Assembly: GCF_007860125.1 (NCBI RefSeq)
Contig: NZ_SJPW01000002.1
Span: forward strand, 248,001-312,000
DNA length: 64,000 bases
Source of the DNA: Rubripirellula tenax
GTDB taxonomy: Bacteria; Planctomycetota; Planctomycetia; Pirellulales; Pirellulaceae
Reading direction: 5' to 3'
Positions 51,683-60,247 of this stretch are shown here, piece after piece. The notes beneath the pieces were generated by a model that ran no database searches, was not told where the DNA came from, and saw only the letters and a list, made by a program, of their open reading frames with translations. Within the stretch, counting starts at the first letter, position 1. Each line of letters starts with the position of its first letter. The translations under genes and the position numbers were made by a program.

Positions 51683-54682
51683 ATGAGAATCCCAACCCTC
51701 TCGCTGGCGTACATGATTTGTCTGTCGTCGATATTGGTTGCCGATGACGCGACGTGGAAACTAAGACCGCTCGCATACAATCACCCGGGTTTAGAAGTCG
51801 ATCTGGGGGTGGGACTGTGGGCGTATCCGATCCCGATCGACTATGACCAAGACGGCGACATGGACTTGTTGGTGGCTTGTCCGGACAAGCCGACCAATGG
51901 TGTCCACTACTTCGAAAACCTGTCGCAAGATCCCAAACTTGCGATGCCCGTCTTCAAGGCGCCCGTACGTTTGGGTGACGCGGCACATTACATGTTGATG
52001 AGCAAAATCGGTGACGAATCCGTCATTCTAAAACCGGGGAACGAGTACCGACGTGATCCCGAGACGGGTGAATTCGATTTCGCCAAGCCTCGTAAGATCG
52101 ACGCAGTGTCGAATCCGAATCATGAATCCAACGGCCGCACCCGAGCGAACATGTGGCGCTATGTTGACTATGACAACGATGGCGATCACGACATTGTCGT
52201 CGGGTCCGGCGACTGGACGGAACTGGGTTGGGATCACGCCTACGACAGTTCGGGAACTTGGCGGAACGGTCCCTTGCACGGATACGTCTATGTCATGCGG
52301 AACGAAGGCACCGATCAGTCGCCCAAGTACAGCGACACTCCGTTTCGAGTCCAAGCCGCTGGTGGTGATGTCGATGTCTACGGCTGGCCTTGCCCCAACT
52401 TCGCCGATTTCGACAACGACGGCGATCTGGATCTGCTGTGTGGCGAGTTCATGGACGGATTCACCTACTTTCGAAACATCGGCACGGCAACGGATCCGAT
52501 TTATGCAGCGGGCCAGAAACTGAACGCAGCCGATGGCCGGCCTTTGGTCATGCACCTGCAAATGATCACGCCAACGGCGATCGATTGGGACACCGACGGA
52601 GACTTGGACTTGATCGTCGGCGACGAAGACGGTCGCGTCGCACTGGTCGAGAACACGGGGCGGTTCCAAGACGGTGCACCGGAGTTCGCACCACCGAAGT
52701 ACTTCCGCCAAGAAGCCGACACGTTGAAGTTTGGCGCCCTGGCGACGCCGTTCGCGTATGACTGGGACAATGACGGCGACGAAGACATTCTGTGCGGAAA
52801 CACGGCCGGCTCGATCGGACTGTTTGAAAACTTGGGCGCCGGTGCTGGCGGGCTGCCCAAGTGGACCGCGCCGAAACGGTTGAACGTCAAGGCCGCCGAT
52901 GGATCCAGTCAGCCGTTTCGCGTGATGGCGGGCGACAACGGCTCGATCCAAGGACCCTGTGAAGCCAAGTGGGGCTATACGACGCTGTCGGTGGCCGATT
53001 GGGATGCCGATGGCGACGGCGACATCGTCTTCAACTCCATTTTGTCGCGAATCGGATTGCTGATGAACGAAGGGGGAACGTTGGTCGAGCAAGAGTTTGA
53101 TACCGGCCTGAATGAATCACCGCCGGCCTGGTACTGGTGGCAAACGAAATCCGGTTCGGCGCTAACGCAGTGGCGAACAACTCCGGTCGCGATCGACTTC
53201 GACGGCGACGGCGGACTGGACTTGGTGATGCTGGACCAACAGGGCTATTTGACGCTGCGTTCGTCCGGTGGACCGGCGCGACGCATTTTCGTTGACGAAG
53301 ACAATCAACCGCTGCGATTGAATGCGGGGACGTGCGGCCGTTCGGGGCGAGTCAAGCTAGCCGTCGCGGATTGGGATGGCGATTCGCGACTCGACGTTTT
53401 CGTGAATTCGGAAAACGCGATCTGGTACCGCAATTGCGAAGACCGCGACGGCAAAATTGTGTTGAAGAAGATCGGAAACCTGGCCGACCGAAACGTGGCG
53501 GGACATACATCGAGCCCCGCGATCTGTGATTTCGATCGCGATGGAAAACCGGATCTATTGGTTGGTAGCGAGAACGGGCGGATCTATCACCTGCATCACA
53601 AGGACGCCATAAAATATTCGGCGGGTCAAATCGAATCGCGTCCGGCCATCGCTGCCCCGCCCGGCCGTTTCCAAGGATTCGTCAGCGAAGATTTCATCTT
53701 CACGAAAGCAGACTTCAAACAGTGCCATGCTTCGACGATCTGCCAAACCACCCGAGGACTCGTCACGGCTTGGTTCGGCGGAACCAAAGAAGGCGACGAT
53801 GATGTCCGAATTTGGACCAGCTATCACGACGGGCTTCAGTGGTCCAAACCGATCGCGATCGCCGATGGAATCCAGCACGACGGACTGCGTTACCCGTGCT
53901 GGAACCCTGTTCTCTTTCAACCACCGGGGGACGGGCCGACGATGCTGTTCTTCAAAGTCGGTCCGAGTCCGAAAGCTTGGTGGGGTGAAGTCATGGTCAG
54001 CTACGATCGCGGACGCACGTTCGTCGATCGCCGGCGGTTGCCCGAGGGCATCGTGGGCCCCGTACGCTGCAAGCCGATCCTGATCGATGGTGGCAGGCGG
54101 TTGCTGTGCGGATCATCAACCGAAGACGAGGGCTGGCGAGTCCATTTCGAATCGGTCGGTATCGTTGATGGTGAAATCAACGACCGCTGGAAACGAATCG
54201 GCCCCATCGATGGCAATGAATCATTCCGTGCGATCCAGCCGACGTTTCTGACCCACGCCGACGGACGCCTGCAAGTGCTCTGTCGCACCCAAGAAGACGT
54301 CATCGCAACAAGCGAATCAGCAGACATTGGCAAGACTTGGACAAAACTTGTCGCAACAAGGTTGCCCAATCCGAATTCGGGAATCGACGCGGTATCGCTT
54401 TCCGATGGTCGCCATCTGTTGGTCTACAACCCGTTGACATCGGGTATCACCGGATGGGGCAAACGCAGTTCCCTTGCACTCGCGATTTCAAACGACGGGC
54501 ATAAATGGTCCGAAGTCGGGTTGATCGAAAAGGACAAGGCATCCGAGTTCAGTTATCCCGCCGTCGTGCAAACCAGCGATGGTCTGGTTCACGTGACGTA
54601 CACCCACCGGCGAACCGAAATCAAACACGTCGTCATCGATCCGTCCCAAATTTCGGATCCGCCAATCGTTGCGGACCGCTAG
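51683..54682 (+). CDS. Secreted FG-GAP propeller fused to sialidase-like domain
   Basis: 999 aa. Signal peptide ~1-20. At least nine FG-GAP/VCBS calcium loops: DYDQDGDMDLL, DYDNDGDHDIV, DFDNDGDLDLL, DWDTDGDLDLI, DWDNDGDEDIL, DWDADGDGDIV, DFDGDGGLDLV, DWDGDSRLDVF and DFDRDGKPDLL, spread over ~40-650. From ~670 to the end is a sialidase-like propeller with Asp-box motifs (SYDRGRTF, SESADIGKTW, SNDGHKW) and an arginine-rich start (GTKEGDDDVRIW). It may act on sialylated or other acidic glycans at the cell surface. Likely in an operon with the NanA/DapA-like gene. The stop overlaps the convergent sulfatase gene. Confidence 0.85.
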   Translation: MRIPTLSLAYMICLSSILVADDATWKLRPLAYNHPGLEVDLGVGLWAYPIPIDYDQDGDMDLLVACPDKPTNGVHYFENLSQDPKLAMPVFKAPVRLGDAAHYMLMSKIGDESVILKPGNEYRRDPETGEFDFAKPRKIDAVSNPNHESNGRTRANMWRYVDYDNDGDHDIVVGSGDWTELGWDHAYDSSGTWRNGPLHGYVYVMRNEGTDQSPKYSDTPFRVQAAGGDVDVYGWPCPNFADFDNDGDLDLLCGEFMDGFTYFRNIGTATDPIYAAGQKLNAADGRPLVMHLQMITPTAIDWDTDGDLDLIVGDEDGRVALVENTGRFQDGAPEFAPPKYFRQEADTLKFGALATPFAYDWDNDGDEDILCGNTAGSIGLFENLGAGAGGLPKWTAPKRLNVKAADGSSQPFRVMAGDNGSIQGPCEAKWGYTTLSVADWDADGDGDIVFNSILSRIGLLMNEGGTLVEQEFDTGLNESPPAWYWWQTKSGSALTQWRTTPVAIDFDGDGGLDLVMLDQQGYLTLRSSGGPARRIFVDEDNQPLRLNAGTCGRSGRVKLAVADWDGDSRLDVFVNSENAIWYRNCEDRDGKIVLKKIGNLADRNVAGHTSSPAICDFDRDGKPDLLVGSENGRIYHLHHKDAIKYSAGQIESRPAIAAPPGRFQGFVSEDFIFTKADFKQCHASTICQTTRGLVTAWFGGTKEGDDDVRIWTSYHDGLQWSKPIAIADGIQHDGLRYPCWNPVLFQPPGDGPTMLFFKVGPSPKAWWGEVMVSYDRGRTFVDRRRLPEGIVGPVRCKPILIDGGRRLLCGSSTEDEGWRVHFESVGIVDGEINDRWKRIGPIDGNESFRAIQPTFLTHADGRLQVLCRTQEDVIATSESADIGKTWTKLVATRLPNPNSGIDAVSLSDGRHLLVYNPLTSGITGWGKRSSLALAISNDGHKWSEVGLIEKDKASEFSYPAVVQTSDGLVHVTYTHRRTEIKHVVIDPSQISDPPIVADR

Positions 54683-56211
54683 CGATCGGGTTGATCCCAG
54701 AATCGGTAGGGATCGTCCAGCCGGCGCATCTCGGCAAGCAAAAGTGCTTCCATTTTCGCCAATTGATCCGCGTAGCGAGGATCCTTAACCAAATTGGCCT
54801 GATTCGCATCCGGACGATGGCCCGTCATGGCGATCACGTCGGCGTGGCTGTGCGAGTCGATGAACTCGTGCGGGTTTTCCGCCAGATTGAAAAGTTGTTT
54901 TTCGCGGACGGTGCCATCCAAAACATCGTATTGAATCAGTTTCCAATCACCATCGATCACGCACCGCATTCCTGGTTTCGTGCCGCCGCAATAGCAACCG
55001 TACATCGTATCGCGAACCGTTTCTTGCTTACCCTCCACGACCGGACGGAAACTGATTCCTTCATTTGTTTGGGGCGCTTCGATCCCTGCGAAGTCGCAAA
55101 GCGTGGCCAGCACATCAAGCAAATAAACATTCCCGCGCACCCGCGTGCCCGATGGAATGCCGGGGCCTTTGACAATCATCGGCACTCGCCAAGTGTGTTC
55201 GTACAGGTTCTGTTTTCCCTGCAATCCGTGACGTCCGATTGCCATCCCGTGATCGGCGGTGTAGACGATGTAGGTGTTGTCCAGTTCGCCCATCGATTCC
55301 AATTTTTTGAGCACGCGGTCGATTTGGATGTCGATGTTTTCACTGCACGCGAACTCGCGACCCGTTTCGTTGCGGATCGTCGCCTCGTCGCGATTCTTCC
55401 AGACTCCGCTGACATGTTCTTCGTCGCGCAGACCGGGTTGCCCGTGGTGAAACGGATGTTCGGGCAGATAGCCGATCGGCAACTTCGGCTGATTCGGATT
55501 CAGCGCGGGCAACGATTTCGGATCACGGTGATTGGTCGCACCGTACTTGTTGAGCAATTCAGGCTTCCCGTCTCTTGTGTCGTGGGGATGCGAAAATCCG
55601 AAATAGATCAAGAACGGATCCTGGTCCTGTTTGGCCTCGCGCTGCCCCAGGTATTCCAAGACTTGTTGGGCATGCCAATGGCTTCCCGTTTCGTCCGTCC
55701 CGCCTCGCTTGACCGCATCGTGGACCACGGAAAATTGTTTGTTCGCTGCGTCGTACGAGTTGCCCGTTTTGCAGGTCCGCATCGTGTCGTATCCCGCGCG
55801 ATTAAAAACGGCTGCAAGCGTCGAGTCAACCAAGTTGGGCGGCACCAAATTCGGATCGGCTGCGTTGGGATTGTTCTTTGTGTTGTTGCGACGATCGGGG
55901 ATGTGCCACAACGTCCTTCCCGACATGATCATGTGTCGCGACGACGTACACACCGCACCGACCCAAGCGCCCATGTGCCGGGCCGAATCGATCACGGTCC
56001 CTTCGGCCGCCAATCGATCAAGCGTTGGCGTTTGCAATTCGGATTGCGGATTGTAAATCTTCAAGTCGTAAGGCGATTGGTCGTCCACCAAAATGAACAA
56101 GATGTTCGGTCGGCTTGAATCTTTCGAATCAGCCAACGCAAATCGGGCTGGAACGATCACGACCAGTCCAATCAGACCAAGTGACAACAACGACTTTCGG
56201 ACCCATGACAT
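54679..56211 (-). CDS. Exported sulfatase with variant formylglycine motif
   Basis: The start at 56211 (MSWVRKSLLSLG) gives a signal peptide; 510 aa. Arylsulfatase fold: RPNILFILVDDQSPYDL (metal Asp pair), then VCTSSRHMIMSGR with Cys88 at the formylglycine position, YIVYTADHGMAIGRHGLQGKQNLYEHTWRVPMIVKGPG with the distal Asp-His and Lys/His residues. The core motif is C-T-S-S-R, whereas the usual consensus needs Pro or Ala at position 3; maturation by FGE is therefore in doubt. Desulfation of sulfated polysaccharides is the usual role in planctomycetes. Confidence 0.88.
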   Translation of the reverse strand: MSWVRKSLLSLGLIGLVVIVPARFALADSKDSSRPNILFILVDDQSPYDLKIYNPQSELQTPTLDRLAAEGTVIDSARHMGAWVGAVCTSSRHMIMSGRTLWHIPDRRNNTKNNPNAADPNLVPPNLVDSTLAAVFNRAGYDTMRTCKTGNSYDAANKQFSVVHDAVKRGGTDETGSHWHAQQVLEYLGQREAKQDQDPFLIYFGFSHPHDTRDGKPELLNKYGATNHRDPKSLPALNPNQPKLPIGYLPEHPFHHGQPGLRDEEHVSGVWKNRDEATIRNETGREFACSENIDIQIDRVLKKLESMGELDNTYIVYTADHGMAIGRHGLQGKQNLYEHTWRVPMIVKGPGIPSGTRVRGNVYLLDVLATLCDFAGIEAPQTNEGISFRPVVEGKQETVRDTMYGCYCGGTKPGMRCVIDGDWKLIQYDVLDGTVREKQLFNLAENPHEFIDSHSHADVIAMTGHRPDANQANLVKDPRYADQLAKMEALLLAEMRRLDDPYRFWDQPDR

Positions 56212-56394
56212 CGAAGGACTCTTTGCGGAAGAAAGGGAAGGGGAGCGGCAAGACGGCAATCAGTCTAGTCGCAAGCCCTCGGCCGGTGGCGATCGCGGCC
56301 ACCGCAAACCATGCATTGACACCTCGCGATGTAGCGACATATATTATCTTATAGAACATTGGCCCGCCTAAAACTATGAAACAGGGAATCCGAC
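56212..56394. promoter_or_regulatory. Divergent promoter region, sulfatase / rhodanese operon
   Basis: 183 bp between divergent genes. The AT-rich stretch acatatattatcttatag (56336-56354) stands out against GC-rich surroundings and is a plausible -10 or regulator-binding area for the rhodanese operon. I cannot name a regulator. Confidence 0.35.
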
Positions 56395-56952
56395 GTGCAA
56401 ACCATCGATGTGAAACAATTAGCCGAGCGACAACGGTCCGCGCCGATCGATTTAATCGATGTACGCACGCCGGTCGAGTTTCGCGAAGTTCATGCCGTCG
56501 GTGCAGTGAACGTTCCGCTCGATACTCTTGACCCTGCCTCGATCGTTGGGGCGCGAAATGGCCGGTCCGATCAGCCGATTTACTTGATTTGCAAGACGGG
56601 AGGCCGCTCGAGTCGGGCCGCACAGAAGTTCATCGACGCGGGCTATGAAAATGTCATCAGCGTCGATGGTGGTACCGGTGCTTGGGACCAATCCGGGTTG
56701 CCGGTCAACCGCGGCAAGAAATCGATCTCGTTAGAACGACAAGTTCGTATCGTCGCCGGATTTTTGACACTCGTCGGCGCACTGCTTGGCTACTTCGTTC
56801 ACCCCGCGCTGGTCGGGATCTCGGCGTTTATTGGTGCCGGCTTGATGTTTGCCGGAATCACTGACACGTGCGGCATGGGCATGATGCTTGCCAAGATGCC
56901 TTGGAACAACTGTCGCGATACCGGTGCGTGCAGCGTCGACCGATCTGCGTAA
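56395..56952 (+). CDS. Membrane rhodanese, YgaP-like
   Basis: 185 aa. Rhodanese domain 1-105: IDLIDVRTPVEFREVHAVGAVNVPLD, with catalytic Cys66 in LICKTGGRSSRAA. A YgaP-type transmembrane domain follows (RQVRIVAGFLTLVGALLGYFVHP and LVGISAFIGAGLMFAGITDTCGMGMMLAKMPWN). Transfers sulfane sulfur, for example to thiocyanate or a protein Cys, at the inner membrane. First gene of a three-gene sulfur run; the next starts 60 bp downstream. Two extra Cys near the C-terminus (NNCRDTGACS) might take part in sulfur relay (inference). Confidence 0.92.
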   Translation: MQTIDVKQLAERQRSAPIDLIDVRTPVEFREVHAVGAVNVPLDTLDPASIVGARNGRSDQPIYLICKTGGRSSRAAQKFIDAGYENVISVDGGTGAWDQSGLPVNRGKKSISLERQVRIVAGFLTLVGALLGYFVHPALVGISAFIGAGLMFAGITDTCGMGMMLAKMPWNNCRDTGACSVDRSA

Positions 56953-57012
56953 CGGTGTCGCGAAAGAAATGACCGACGACCAAAATTTTATACAACGAAG
57001 GAAGCGAAATCG

Positions 57013-58662
57013 ATGAAGATTGTCATCATTGGCGGTGTCGCGGGCGGAGCATCGGCGGCGGCACGTGCTAGGCGTTTGTCTGATGACGCCGAAATCATTG
57101 TGCTAGAACGGGGGCCTCATCCCTCGTTTGCCAATTGTGGACTGCCCTACTACGTCGGCGGCGAGATTCAATCTCGCGATAAATTACTCGTCGCTCCCAT
57201 CGAAATGCTTCGCCAACGGCATCGGCTTGACGTGCGAGTTCACGCCGAAGTGATCGCGATCGACCGCCCGGCAAAGCAGGTCACCGTGCGCGACTTGGCC
57301 TCAGATCGTCAATACACCGAGTCGTATGACAAGCTGATCGTTTCGACGGGTGCCGCGCCGTTTCGGCCGCACATCCCCGGCATCGATTCGGATCGCGTCT
57401 TGGAACTTCGCGACTTGAACGATGCCGATCGCATGCACACCGTCGCCACATCCGGTTCGCGGAAAGCGGTGATCGTCGGTGCCGGCTTCATCGGCATCGA
57501 AGTCGCCGAGAATCTAAGACGCCGCAACATCGATGTCACCATCGTCGAATTGGCGGACCAGATCTTACCGCCGTGGGACCATGAGATGATGATCCCGATC
57601 CAAGATCACGTTCGCGAAAATGGCGTCGAGCTTTGTCTGCAGGATTCGGCCATCGGGTTTGATGAAACCGAAACGGGTTTGAACATCCGATTGCAATCCG
57701 GTGCGACGATCGCTGCTGACTTCGCCGTCGTTTGCATCGGCGTGCGACCGGAAAGCAAGCTCGCGATGGATGCTGGGATCGCATGCGGGCCGCGCGGCGG
57801 AATCGTCACGAGCGAACGGATGCAAACCAACGATCCGGACATCTACGCCGTCGGCGATGTCGCCGAAGTGATGGATTTTGTTACCAGACAACCCGTGCAG
57901 ATCCCCTTGGCAGGCCCGGCCAATCGTCAGGGACGGATCGCGGCCGATCACATTTTCGGACGCCCATCCGCCTATCGCGGAACGCAAGGGACCGCCATCG
58001 TCGGTGTGTTTGGAAAAACCGCCGCAATGACGGGACAGAGCGAGAAGTTGCTGCGCCGAAGTGAGACTCTTTACGAAAAGATCTACATCCATCCGACGGA
58101 CCACGCGGGCTACTATCCGGGCGCGGAAGTGATGACGCTCAAGCTGCTGTTCGATCCAAACACCGGCCACATTTTGGGCGCCCAAGGCGTGGGTACCCAT
58201 GGTGTTGATAAACGCATCGACGTGATCGCGACCGCCATCCAAGGCGGAATGACGGTTTTCGACTTGGAAGAAGTCGAATTGTGTTACGCGCCCCAGTACG
58301 GCCACGCCAAGGATGCCGTGAACATGGCCGGCTTTGTCGCGTCGGGTGTGGTGCGAGGCGATCAAACCGTCGTCCACGCGACCAGCGACCCTTCGGCGCC
58401 GCCGGTTTACGTGTTGGACGTACGCAGCGAATCTGAATTCACCGCCGGCCACATCCCAGATGCGACCAATATCCCGATCGAAGTGCTGAGGGATCGTACC
58501 GACGAGCTGCCTCGCGATCGAAAGATCATCGCGTATTGCAAAGTTGGCCAGCGAGGGTATTTGGCAACACGAGTGCTGATGCAACGCGGCTTCGATGTTT
58601 CCAACCTCAGCGGTGGATACTTATCATGGCGTCGTACGGCGGAAGCTTCTTCGACAACGTAG
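57013..58662 (+). CDS. CoA-disulfide-reductase-like flavoprotein fused to rhodanese
   Basis: 549 aa. FAD and NAD(P)H Rossmann domains: VIIGGVAGGASAAARAR, SFANCGLPYYVGG with active-site Cys42, VSTGAAPFRP, VIVGAGFIGIEVAENLRRR and YAVGDVAEV. A dimerisation domain (~330-440) and a rhodanese domain (~455-545) with Cys509 in AYCKVGQRGY follow. This CoADR-RHD architecture, known from Bacillus and Shewanella Npsr, reduces CoA-persulfide and polysulfide. Genes on both sides encode single rhodaneses, supporting a persulfide-handling operon. Confidence 0.95.
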   Translation: MKIVIIGGVAGGASAAARARRLSDDAEIIVLERGPHPSFANCGLPYYVGGEIQSRDKLLVAPIEMLRQRHRLDVRVHAEVIAIDRPAKQVTVRDLASDRQYTESYDKLIVSTGAAPFRPHIPGIDSDRVLELRDLNDADRMHTVATSGSRKAVIVGAGFIGIEVAENLRRRNIDVTIVELADQILPPWDHEMMIPIQDHVRENGVELCLQDSAIGFDETETGLNIRLQSGATIAADFAVVCIGVRPESKLAMDAGIACGPRGGIVTSERMQTNDPDIYAVGDVAEVMDFVTRQPVQIPLAGPANRQGRIAADHIFGRPSAYRGTQGTAIVGVFGKTAAMTGQSEKLLRRSETLYEKIYIHPTDHAGYYPGAEVMTLKLLFDPNTGHILGAQGVGTHGVDKRIDVIATAIQGGMTVFDLEEVELCYAPQYGHAKDAVNMAGFVASGVVRGDQTVVHATSDPSAPPVYVLDVRSESEFTAGHIPDATNIPIEVLRDRTDELPRDRKIIAYCKVGQRGYLATRVLMQRGFDVSNLSGGYLSWRRTAEASSTT

Positions 58663-58685
58663 CGACACACTCCAACGAGACAACG

Positions 58686-59222
58686 ATGAAATCAATTTTG
58701 CTAGCCATGGTTTGCTTTGCGTCGATGGCTTGTGGGCCGAACGCAACAATCACTCATGCGCAATTGGGCGGCTTCTTTGGCGGCAGTCCCCATGTCGCGA
58801 AAGTTGACGCCAAAGAACTCAACGCGATGTTGACGAAACAAAGCGATCTTGAGAAATCCGCCGAAGCAAGCGGCAAGCCGAAACCGACAGCCGACTTTGT
58901 TGTCGTGGACGTGCGAACGGATGCCGAGGTTAACGTCTCGGTGATTCCCGGCGCGATCACGAAGGCCGATTACGAGAAAAATCGAGACCGCTATGCCGGT
59001 CGAATGGTGATTCCGTACTGCACGATCGGCGGACGAAGCGGTCGCTATGCTTTGGAACTGCAAAAGCAAGGCATCCCGGTCAAGAACTTCAAAGGCAGCA
59101 TCTTGGAATGGGCTTCGGAAGAGCTACCGTTGGTGACGTTGGACGGAAAACCGACGACGCAAGTTCATATCTATAGTGACACCTACAGCGTTCCGCCGAT
59201 GTACCAACCGGTGACTCGCTAG
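58686..59222 (+). CDS. Exported rhodanese-like lipoprotein
   Basis: The ATG at 58686 gives 178 aa. The signal ends in a possible lipobox (FASMACGPN), or is cleaved after THAQ. The rhodanese core is ADFVVVDVRTDAEVNVSVIPGAI, with active Cys112 in IPYCTIGGRSGRYAL. The spacing from DVRT to Cys is longer than in classical rhodanese and holds a Tyr/Lys-rich helix (ADYEKNRDRYAG). Probably periplasmic. It follows the CoADR-rhodanese by 24 bp, giving one operon with rhodanese sites at the membrane, in the cytoplasm and in the periplasm. Overlaps the convergent PIG-L gene by 4 bp. Confidence 0.8.
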   Translation: MKSILLAMVCFASMACGPNATITHAQLGGFFGGSPHVAKVDAKELNAMLTKQSDLEKSAEASGKPKPTADFVVVDVRTDAEVNVSVIPGAITKADYEKNRDRYAGRMVIPYCTIGGRSGRYALELQKQGIPVKNFKGSILEWASEELPLVTLDGKPTTQVHIYSDTYSVPPMYQPVTR

Positions 59223-60178
59223 TCGACGTTCTCAAACAAATTGTCTTGATTGATCACATCGGGGCCGACGTTGCTGTTGAGCAAATGAAATCGCGTCGAC
59301 TCGGGGCACTCTTCTTTCATTTCTTGCGATTCGTGAAGCGCATTGGCTCGAGCCGCTAGGATGCGTGAGTTCCCGGGATGGTTGCCGCAGTCGAGTTCCC
59401 AGTGGTGGATGTGTTCGATGTCATACGATTCGTCATCGTTGACGGCAACGTACAACTTCTTCGGTGTCCACGGCGGCAACGACGACGCCGGCGATTGGGC
59501 ATGCGGGTCTTCAATGAACGCGGCGGCGTTGGTGTATTGATCGGCGCTGCCCGATGCATCCACCGCCAAGACCGCCGCTCGTGAAGCGGCCATGTGCTCG
59601 GGATTTCCGTTGTAACCGTTGACCGCCATGGTCACGACGACGTCAGGTCGGCATCGACGCATCTGTTGCACGACAAAGCCGACCACCTTGTCCTGGCCCC
59701 TCCACAATTCGAAGGCGGGATCGGTGGAACCCCACGGTTGCAGCCCCGACATGTCTTTGAATCGCGGCATGATCGGTTTGTAGTCGACGCCCGACATCAA
59801 TAACATCCGCGACAGTTCGCCTTCGCGGTAGTAACTGGGGTACAACGCATCGGCTGGGATCTTCGGAAATCGTGGGTAGTCCGAGTCGTCATAGCTGTAG
59901 TCGGGCGTGTCGTCGGCGCTAGCATGGTGGGGCAAGCCACTGCCCCACTCGCCGCTTGTCAGCGAAATGAATTTCACCTTCATGTTTCGGCAGGTCGCGT
60001 AGTACGCGATCAATCCGCCAAAGGTGCTCTCATCATCGGGATGCGCGACGACGACCATCAAGTCAAACTTGTCCGGGTCGGGTTGAAAACCATCGGGGAT
60101 TTGCGCAACCGCGATCGTCGGGAAAGCGATCATCGAAATCAGAATCGATAGGGAAGCGAGTCGAATCAAACGGTTCAT
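59219..60178 (-). CDS. Exported PIG-L family deacetylase
   Basis: 319 aa with signal peptide (LASLSILISMIAFPTIAVAQ). The zinc-binding motif is AHPDDE (His46, Asp48, Asp49, Glu50). The second region, MAVNGYNGNPEHMAASRA, supplies the further metal-binding His. The family (LmbE/MshB/GlcNAc-PI deacetylase) removes N-acetyl groups from N-acetylglucosamine-type sugars. An extracytoplasmic location and long inserts suggest it acts on envelope or environmental glycans; substrate not determinable. Convergent with the rhodanese operon. Confidence 0.88.
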   Translation of the reverse strand: MNRLIRLASLSILISMIAFPTIAVAQIPDGFQPDPDKFDLMVVVAHPDDESTFGGLIAYYATCRNMKVKFISLTSGEWGSGLPHHASADDTPDYSYDDSDYPRFPKIPADALYPSYYREGELSRMLLMSGVDYKPIMPRFKDMSGLQPWGSTDPAFELWRGQDKVVGFVVQQMRRCRPDVVVTMAVNGYNGNPEHMAASRAAVLAVDASGSADQYTNAAAFIEDPHAQSPASSLPPWTPKKLYVAVNDDESYDIEHIHHWELDCGNHPGNSRILAARANALHESQEMKEECPESTRFHLLNSNVGPDVINQDNLFENVD

Positions 60179-60247
60179 GCGAATCGGCGTGGGGCGTGAG
60201 GAAAGCGAAAGCGATTCCCCGATTCTAGTCCATCACAGTTCGTCGAA

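Noticed and set aside
54505-56118. Long plus-strand open frame (537 codons) opposite the sulfatase
   Set aside because: Antisense shadow of the sulfatase; no recognisable motif and no ribosome-binding site.
57565-58584. Minus-strand open frame (339 codons) inside the CoADR-rhodanese gene
   Set aside because: Antisense to a gene whose flavin and rhodanese motifs are intact; composition typical of a shadow frame.
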